From Pseudomonadota bacterium (GTDB taxonomy: Bacteria > Pseudomonadota > Alphaproteobacteria > Caulobacterales > Aquidulcibacteraceae): 10,433 bases of DNA. The stretch's first letter is position 1; the number at the start of each line of letters is the position of its first letter. Made by a program: the position numbers and the translations under genes. Positions 6,621 to 10,433 of the stretch are shown piece after piece. Below the pieces are notes generated by a model that saw only the letters and a program-made list of their open reading frames with translations, searched no databases and was not told where the DNA came from. The stretch spans positions 1-10,433 of the forward strand of contig JAEYPY010000121.1 of NCBI GenBank assembly GCA_023410295.1, written 5' to 3'.

Positions 6621-7904
6621 TCACCGCCACGCGGCGCGATATAAGTCAATCGTCGCCTCCCAAGTGATCATGCGCGCTCTTCCGTTCCCTTCAGCGGTGC
6701 CGCCAAGGTTGGAGCTCGCAGGTTCGAGTGCGTCTCCGAGTAGCTCGTGGCCGGCATCGCGGAAAATCAGCGAGACGGTTGGTCGCCCAGCTTGCGCGCG
6801 GCGCTCGGCAATCGCTTGGCTCATGCCGCTGGAATCCCAAGTGCGATCTTGTTGGCCGCCCGCCACCAGCAGCAGGCCGGGGAATCTTTCGATCGGAATG
6901 CGCGCCGCCGCAGCTCGTTCGGGATTCTGCCAGCGTCCACTATCCTTGGCCTCGCGTCCGCGACCGGCTGCGCCATAGGGGACGAACGGCAGTGTCCGCC
7001 CGTTGAAGGAGAACGACGCCGTGCCGGTCCGCTCCAAGGCGCCAGATCCGAACCCCTCCCAGACGACATCGCTCGGTACAATCGCAGTCACCGCGTCCAG
7101 CCAGCGATAGTTCGCCGCCGCGAGGATCGCGAACTCTCCGCCCTTCGAGACGCCCCAAACGCCAATGCGTCGGTGATCGACCCGTGCATCGCGCCGCGCC
7201 CACGTGCGCACGTCTTCAAGCCGTTCAACCGGAATTTCGGAAAACACATCCGGCAATCCCGGGAACGCTTGACCCTGGCCGCGATCCGGCGATCGATAGG
7301 GCAGTCCGAGCGCAGCAAAGCCTTCGGCGGCGAGCCGCGGCGCAATATAGCGCGCGGTGTGGTCGTCGCCTTCCGATCCGCCGAGCACGATGATGAGCGG
7401 CAGCGGCCCCGATGCACCGGCGGGCCGTGCGAGGAAAGCGCCGGGAAATTGCGCGACTGGTTCTATCGTTACCGGGGCCGTGCTTGGCAGCGTGTAGTGC
7501 GTCTGCGCGCTGACACCGCCCGATCTCGCTTGAATGCGAACGACGCCATCTGGCGGCGCGCTTGCTTGGCCGTCTAGCTGCATCGACCAGAAGGGCGCCT
7601 CCGGCTGCGCCGAGGTCCAGTTGCCGCTCGCGGGGGACGTGGCCAGAGACACCGCCCCATCAGCATCGGTTCGATAGCGCGCTGTGGCGCTGAACACGCC
7701 ATCGGACAAATCCGGCACAGTTCGGATGAATGTCACATCGACGTCGGCGTCAGCCGGAAACCCGCTAAGCCGGACCATCGGCGCGCCCGATCGGTTGCCG
7801 CCCGATGTCTCGATAATCTGCGCGCTTGCATTTGTGCTGAACACGGCCGCCGCCAGCAACACGCTCAGCACAACCACCCTAAAGCTGCGTATCGCCCCCG
7901 CCAT
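6621..7904 (-). CDS. Exported BAAT-family alpha/beta hydrolase (acyl-CoA thioesterase / bile-acid acyltransferase-like)
   Basis: This 427-residue protein starts with a signal peptide (residues 1-28, cleavage after NASA). A beta-rich N-terminal domain follows (about 29-140), resembling the thioesterase/BAAT N-terminal domain (IETSGGNRSGAPMVRLSGFP). The alpha/beta hydrolase domain of the BAAT C-terminal type comes last. The nucleophile elbow is GVWGVSKGGEFA with Ser253. The acid is probably Asp353 in GGQQDRTWDS, and His386 in DAGHELLG completes the triad. Mammalian BAAT uses Cys at this position and the thioesterases use Ser, so hydrolysis is likelier than amide formation. Family members usually work on acyl-CoA in the cytoplasm, so export implies a different ester or thioester. 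It begins 44 bases after the ketosynthase gene and may share its transcript. The ATG at 7904 has only a GGGGG upstream. Confidence 0.85.
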   Translation of the reverse strand: MAGAIRSFRVVVLSVLLAAAVFSTNASAQIIETSGGNRSGAPMVRLSGFPADADVDVTFIRTVPDLSDGVFSATARYRTDADGAVSLATSPASGNWTSAQPEAPFWSMQLDGQASAPPDGVVRIQARSGGVSAQTHYTLPSTAPVTIEPVAQFPGAFLARPAGASGPLPLIIVLGGSEGDDHTARYIAPRLAAEGFAALGLPYRSPDRGQGQAFPGLPDVFSEIPVERLEDVRTWARRDARVDHRRIGVWGVSKGGEFAILAAANYRWLDAVTAIVPSDVVWEGFGSGALERTGTASFSFNGRTLPFVPYGAAGRGREAKDSGRWQNPERAAAARIPIERFPGLLLVAGGQQDRTWDSSGMSQAIAERRAQAGRPTVSLIFRDAGHELLGDALEPASSNLGGTAEGNGRARMITWEATIDLYRAAWR

Positions 7905-7948
7905 TGCGCCCCCGTTGATGCCCGCTCGTCTCCGGCGAGCGTAAGGCG

Positions 7949-9067
7949 CTAGCCTGTTTTTTCCACAAAAATGCTGCCCGCGCTGTAGCCAGCGCCGAAC
8001 GAGCAGATGAGGCCTTTGTCGCCGGCCTTGAGGTCCGCATTGTGATTGTGGAAGGCGATGATGGAGCCGGCGCCCGCAGTGTTCCCATAAACGTCGAGCA
8101 CCGTCGGCGCTTCATCTTGCGACGCTTCGTGGCCCAGTACTTTCTCGGCGATGAGCCGGTTCATGTTCGAATTGGCCTGGTGCAACCAAAGCCGGCGCAT
8201 GTCTGTGGGTTTCAAGCCCAGCTCATCCATGTGCTCCAGGATCATCTCCGAGACCAATGGCACCACTTCGCGGAACACTTTGCGGCCCTGCTGCGTGATC
8301 AGCTTGTCGGGATCGTCGCGGTGGGCCTCGTCGCCGCGATTGAGGAAGCCGAAATTGTTGCGGATGTTGTTGGAGAATTGCGTCTTCAGCTTCGAGCCGA
8401 TCACGCGCCAGGCGCCCTTGGGCGCAATGTCTGTACTTTCGACCAACACCGCCACGCAGGCATCGCCGAAAATGAAATGCGTATCGCGGTCGCGGAAGTT
8501 GAGGTGGCCCGTGGTCAGCTCGGGATTCACCACAAGCACAGAGCGCGCATGGCCCGCGCGCACGATATCGATCGCATTCTGTATTGCGAACGTCGCCGAC
8601 GAGCACGCGACATTCATATCATAGCCAAACCCGCCAGCGCCCAGCACGTTCTGCACTTCGATCGCCAGCGCCGGATAAGGCCGCTGCAGGGACGAGCACG
8701 AGCAGATCACCGCGCCGATATCGGCCGGATCGCGTCCCGCGCGCTCCAGCGCCTGCCGCGCCGCCTTCACCGAGACTTCCGCCATCAGCGAAATCTCTTC
8801 GTTTGGCCGTTCCGGAATGCGCGGGACCATGCGGTCGATATCGAGCGAGCCCTCCTTATCGAGCACGTAACGATGCTTGATGCCGGAGGCCTTCTCGATG
8901 AACTCGACGCTCGACGGCAGCAGCGCCTGCACCGCGCCGGCTTCGATTTCAGCGGCGTGTTCGCGGTTAAAGCGGTCGACGTAGGAATTATAGCTCTCGA
9001 CCAGTTCGGCGTTGCTGATGCCTTCTGAAGGCGTCCACAAACCCGTCGCGGAAATGGCAACGTTCAA
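7949..9067 (-). CDS. FabH-like beta-ketoacyl-ACP synthase III
   Basis: Starting at TTG 9067 the protein has 372 residues and the thiolase fold of ketosynthase III enzymes, which join an acyl starter to malonyl-ACP. The Cys-His-Asn triad is complete: Cys155 in DMNVACSSATF, His296 in LWLHQANSNMNR and Asn329 in YGNTAGAGS. The C-terminal ICSFGAGYSAGS is also typical. It is longer than housekeeping FabH because of an N-terminal insertion (about residues 25-65). From memory it resembles the Pseudomonas PA3286-type branch, which uses medium-chain acyl-CoA starters; that assignment is tentative. The TTG at 9067 is preferred over an in-frame TTG at 9085 (378 residues) because AGGGGA lies five bases before it. 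It follows ygfZ on the same strand. Confidence 0.9.
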   Translation of the reverse strand: MNVAISATGLWTPSEGISNAELVESYNSYVDRFNREHAAEIEAGAVQALLPSSVEFIEKASGIKHRYVLDKEGSLDIDRMVPRIPERPNEEISLMAEVSVKAARQALERAGRDPADIGAVICSCSSLQRPYPALAIEVQNVLGAGGFGYDMNVACSSATFAIQNAIDIVRAGHARSVLVVNPELTTGHLNFRDRDTHFIFGDACVAVLVESTDIAPKGAWRVIGSKLKTQFSNNIRNNFGFLNRGDEAHRDDPDKLITQQGRKVFREVVPLVSEMILEHMDELGLKPTDMRRLWLHQANSNMNRLIAEKVLGHEASQDEAPTVLDVYGNTAGAGSIIAFHNHNADLKAGDKGLICSFGAGYSAGSIFVEKTG

Positions 9068-9072
9068 GATAG

Positions 9073-9078
9073 TCCCCT
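9073..9078 (-). promoter_or_regulatory. Ribosome binding site that decides the ketosynthase TTG start
   Basis: Read on the - strand, AGGGGA is followed by five bases and TTG at 9067. The alternative TTG at 9085 has no comparable match in front and would put this site inside the coding region. Confidence 0.6.
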
Positions 9079-9155
9079 GACCCAAAGCGCAGCCCCGGCG
9101 CCTTAGACCCCAGGGAAAGGAGGGTCAATCCGCCGCAAGCGGCAAGCGCTGCAAC

Positions 9156-9998
9156 TCAGCCTTGCTCGCGCGCGGGCAGGATGAGCCAAGGCGGGCAATC
9201 GAGCCGCACGTTTCGGCCCCCGGCGGTAAGCGGCGTGCCGGCGTCGATCGCTTCCAAGGCACGGTCGAGCCGTAGCAGAGCGATCGCCCGTCCTGCGGCG
9301 CCCGTTCGCACCGAGCCAATCTCCGCGTCGCCCGCAAGCACGGGCGCGCCATAAGCGATGGCCTCGCCCTCGAACACGATCGGACAGAACTTTTTGCGCG
9401 TCGTCGCCCGCCGCTTCATGCGGCTGACATTCTCCTGGCCAATGAAACAGCCCTTCTTGAAATCGACGCCGTGCAGCTCTTCCAGTAACGCCTCCAACGC
9501 AAACACCTCATCCGCCGCCGCATCGCGCGCAAGATCGGGCACGCCTAGTCTGAGACGATGCGCGTCGTATTCAGTGTCGCCAACGGGGAAATCATACTGT
9601 TCGGTCGGCAAGGGACAAAATTCGCGCCAACCCAGTTCACCGTCCGGAAATCGAGGATCGGGCGACGAACCGCGAAAAAATACCGGCGAATAGAGCAGAT
9701 GAAACTGACCCGTGATGGTCTCAAACGTCACGTCGGCGCGGAGTTTATACATCGAGAGGCGGCGCGTAACATCGGCCTCTTTCTCGGGGCTCATTTCAAG
9801 CACGACTCCGTCGCCCGCATCGGGCCAAGCGAACATGTCGGCGATGATCTTTCCCTGCGGCGTGAGCAGCGCGACGTAACGCACGCCTCGTTCGTCATGC
9901 GCATCGACGTCCTGCGTCAGGAGATTGCTCAAGAATCCGCCGGCATCCGGGCCGGAGACGCGGATCAGCGCGCGGTTGAGGCGAAAAGGACCGGACAT
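9156..9998 (-). CDS. ygfZ: YgfZ/GcvT-domain folate-binding protein (iron-sulfur cluster maintenance)
   Basis: This 280-residue protein has the YgfZ/CAF17 signature KGCFIGQE (182-189, with Cys184) in KKGCFIGQENVSRM. The N-terminal half resembles the aminomethyltransferase (GcvT) fold (IRVSGPDAGGFLSNLLTQDV; then LLTPQGKIIADMF). YgfZ proteins bind folate and help build or repair certain Fe-S enzymes, such as the radical SAM enzyme MiaB, rather than acting in glycine cleavage. The length is slightly below the E. coli protein. The start is ATG at 9998. GGAGG is present but only two bases before it, closer than ideal, yet no better in-frame start exists nearby. Genes downstream on the same strand are the ketosynthase (89 bases away) and the BAAT-type hydrolase. 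It is divergent from the GT9 gene. Confidence 0.92.
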   Translation of the reverse strand: MSGPFRLNRALIRVSGPDAGGFLSNLLTQDVDAHDERGVRYVALLTPQGKIIADMFAWPDAGDGVVLEMSPEKEADVTRRLSMYKLRADVTFETITGQFHLLYSPVFFRGSSPDPRFPDGELGWREFCPLPTEQYDFPVGDTEYDAHRLRLGVPDLARDAAADEVFALEALLEELHGVDFKKGCFIGQENVSRMKRRATTRKKFCPIVFEGEAIAYGAPVLAGDAEIGSVRTGAAGRAIALLRLDRALEAIDAGTPLTAGGRNVRLDCPPWLILPAREQG

Positions 9999-10047
9999 CG
10001 CCTCCAGTTGGCGTTCTCCGCAGCTCCCCGCAAGCCCGCGGCGTTTG

Positions 10048-10076
10048 TTGACTTGGCATTTACCGGCCTCGCGCCT
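10048..10076 (+). promoter_or_regulatory. Weak candidate promoter for the GT9 gene
   Basis: TTGACT at 10048-10053 is a good -35-like element in the 92-base gap between ygfZ and the GT9 start. The expected -10 position about 17 bases later is GC-rich (gcgcct, with gcctaa at 10073-10078), so only half of the promoter is convincing. Confidence 0.22.
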
Positions 10077-10090
10077 AACGCCACCCGAAG

Positions 10091-10433
10091 ATGGCCGCCG
10101 TCCTTTTCATCGCCCCCGCCGACCTCGGCGAAACCGTGCTCGCCACGGGCGCGCTGGCGCACGTCTTGGGCGAGGGCGATGAGCTTACCGTGTTCTGCGA
10201 TCCGGCCGCGCGCGACCTGCTGCGCGCCGCGCCGGGTTTGCGTGAGCTGCAAAGCCCCGCCGCCGGCGAAGCTTTCGGCGCCTGGGCGGAACTGGCCTGG
10301 CGGCGCCTGACGCAGCCGTTCGACGTGCTTCTCGACCTGCGCGGCGCCCCCGCAGCGCTGGCAATCGCCACCAAGCACCGCCTCGTGCGCAAACCGCCGC
10401 AGCTGCTGCGCCACTTCGTTGAAGACGCCAGCG
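10091..10433 (+). CDS. Glycosyltransferase family 9 (heptosyltransferase-type) protein, N-terminal part
   Basis: ATG at 10091 opens a frame that runs off the right edge and shows the first 114 residues. The start VLFIAPADLGETVLATGALA matches the first strand and loop of GT9 enzymes, which transfer heptose or related sugars to lipopolysaccharide acceptors from the cytoplasmic side. LTVFCDPAARDLLRAAPGLRE is the second family strand-helix (acceptor-side domain), and FDVLLDLRGAP the third. Where most relatives have Gly-Asp in the first loop, this one has Gly-Glu (Glu14). That position is the catalytic base in heptosyltransferase I, so activity may be altered. Ribosome binding is weak (GAAG directly before the ATG). 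The gene is divergent from ygfZ. Confidence 0.8.
   Translation, partial: MAAVLFIAPADLGETVLATGALAHVLGEGDELTVFCDPAARDLLRAAPGLRELQSPAAGEAFGAWAELAWRRLTQPFDVLLDLRGAPAALAIATKHRLVRKPPQLLRHFVEDAS

Noticed and set aside
6747..7577. A 276-codon + strand open frame opposite the BAAT-type gene
   Set aside because: Its composition is Arg/Ala/Pro noise, with no domain, and it overlaps a gene with signal peptide and catalytic triad.
7923..7941. Hairpin between the ketosynthase and BAAT-type genes as a terminator
   Set aside because: The stem is only six bases and no T run follows on the - strand. More likely neutral or a minor mRNA feature.
8042..9028. A long + strand open frame (328 codons) opposite the ketosynthase
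   Set aside because: It is His/Arg-rich without recognisable motifs and mirrors a clear ketosynthase with its full active site. It is a GC-driven antisense shadow.

Overview
The window is GC-rich chromosomal DNA with tightly packed genes and no RNA genes, mobile elements or CRISPR arrays that I can see. It looks alphaproteobacterial. The best evidence is a two-PAS HWE-family histidine kinase preceded by a near-textbook promoter for the alphaproteobacterial general stress sigma factor EcfG (GGAAC, 17 bases, CGTT). The mix of genes (M2 angiotensin-converting-enzyme-like peptidase, acyltransferase 3, LytTR membrane regulator, GT9 glycosyltransferase) would suit the Caulobacterales/Hyphomonadaceae, but that placement is inference.

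Layout, left to right. (a) 1-299: the 3' end of an alanine-rich protein on the + strand, followed by a hairpin that overlaps the end of the next gene. (b) 342-1208 (-) and 1293-2495 (+): a divergent pair, a four-helix membrane LytTR regulator and an acyltransferase-3 membrane protein. A 22-base imperfect direct repeat with 42-base spacing covers the regulator's ribosome binding site and first codons. (c) 2534-2659 (+): an overlooked 41-residue single-span membrane protein. (d) 2715-3203 and 3240-5081 (+): a GNAT acetyltransferase and an exported, probably lipid-anchored M2 dipeptidyl carboxypeptidase, ending at a strong intrinsic terminator. (e) 5139-6611 (+): the EcfG-type promoter and the HWE kinase. 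(f) 9998 to 6621 (-): ygfZ, a FabH-like ketosynthase and an exported BAAT-family alpha/beta hydrolase, all in one direction and possibly one operon, converging on the kinase. (g) 10091 to the window end (+): the start of a GT9 (heptosyltransferase-type) glycosyltransferase, divergent from ygfZ.

Most of the set concerns the cell envelope and lipids: acyl transfer to a surface or periplasmic substrate, peptide trimming outside the cytoplasm, ketosynthase and acyl hydrolase chemistry, and sugar transfer to lipopolysaccharide-like acceptors. The kinase block adds stress signalling. I do not see a clear new multi-gene defence or mobile system. The most informative signals are the stress promoter in front of the kinase, the unannotated small protein, the 42-base-spaced repeat at the LytTR start and the secretion signal on the BAAT-type enzyme.
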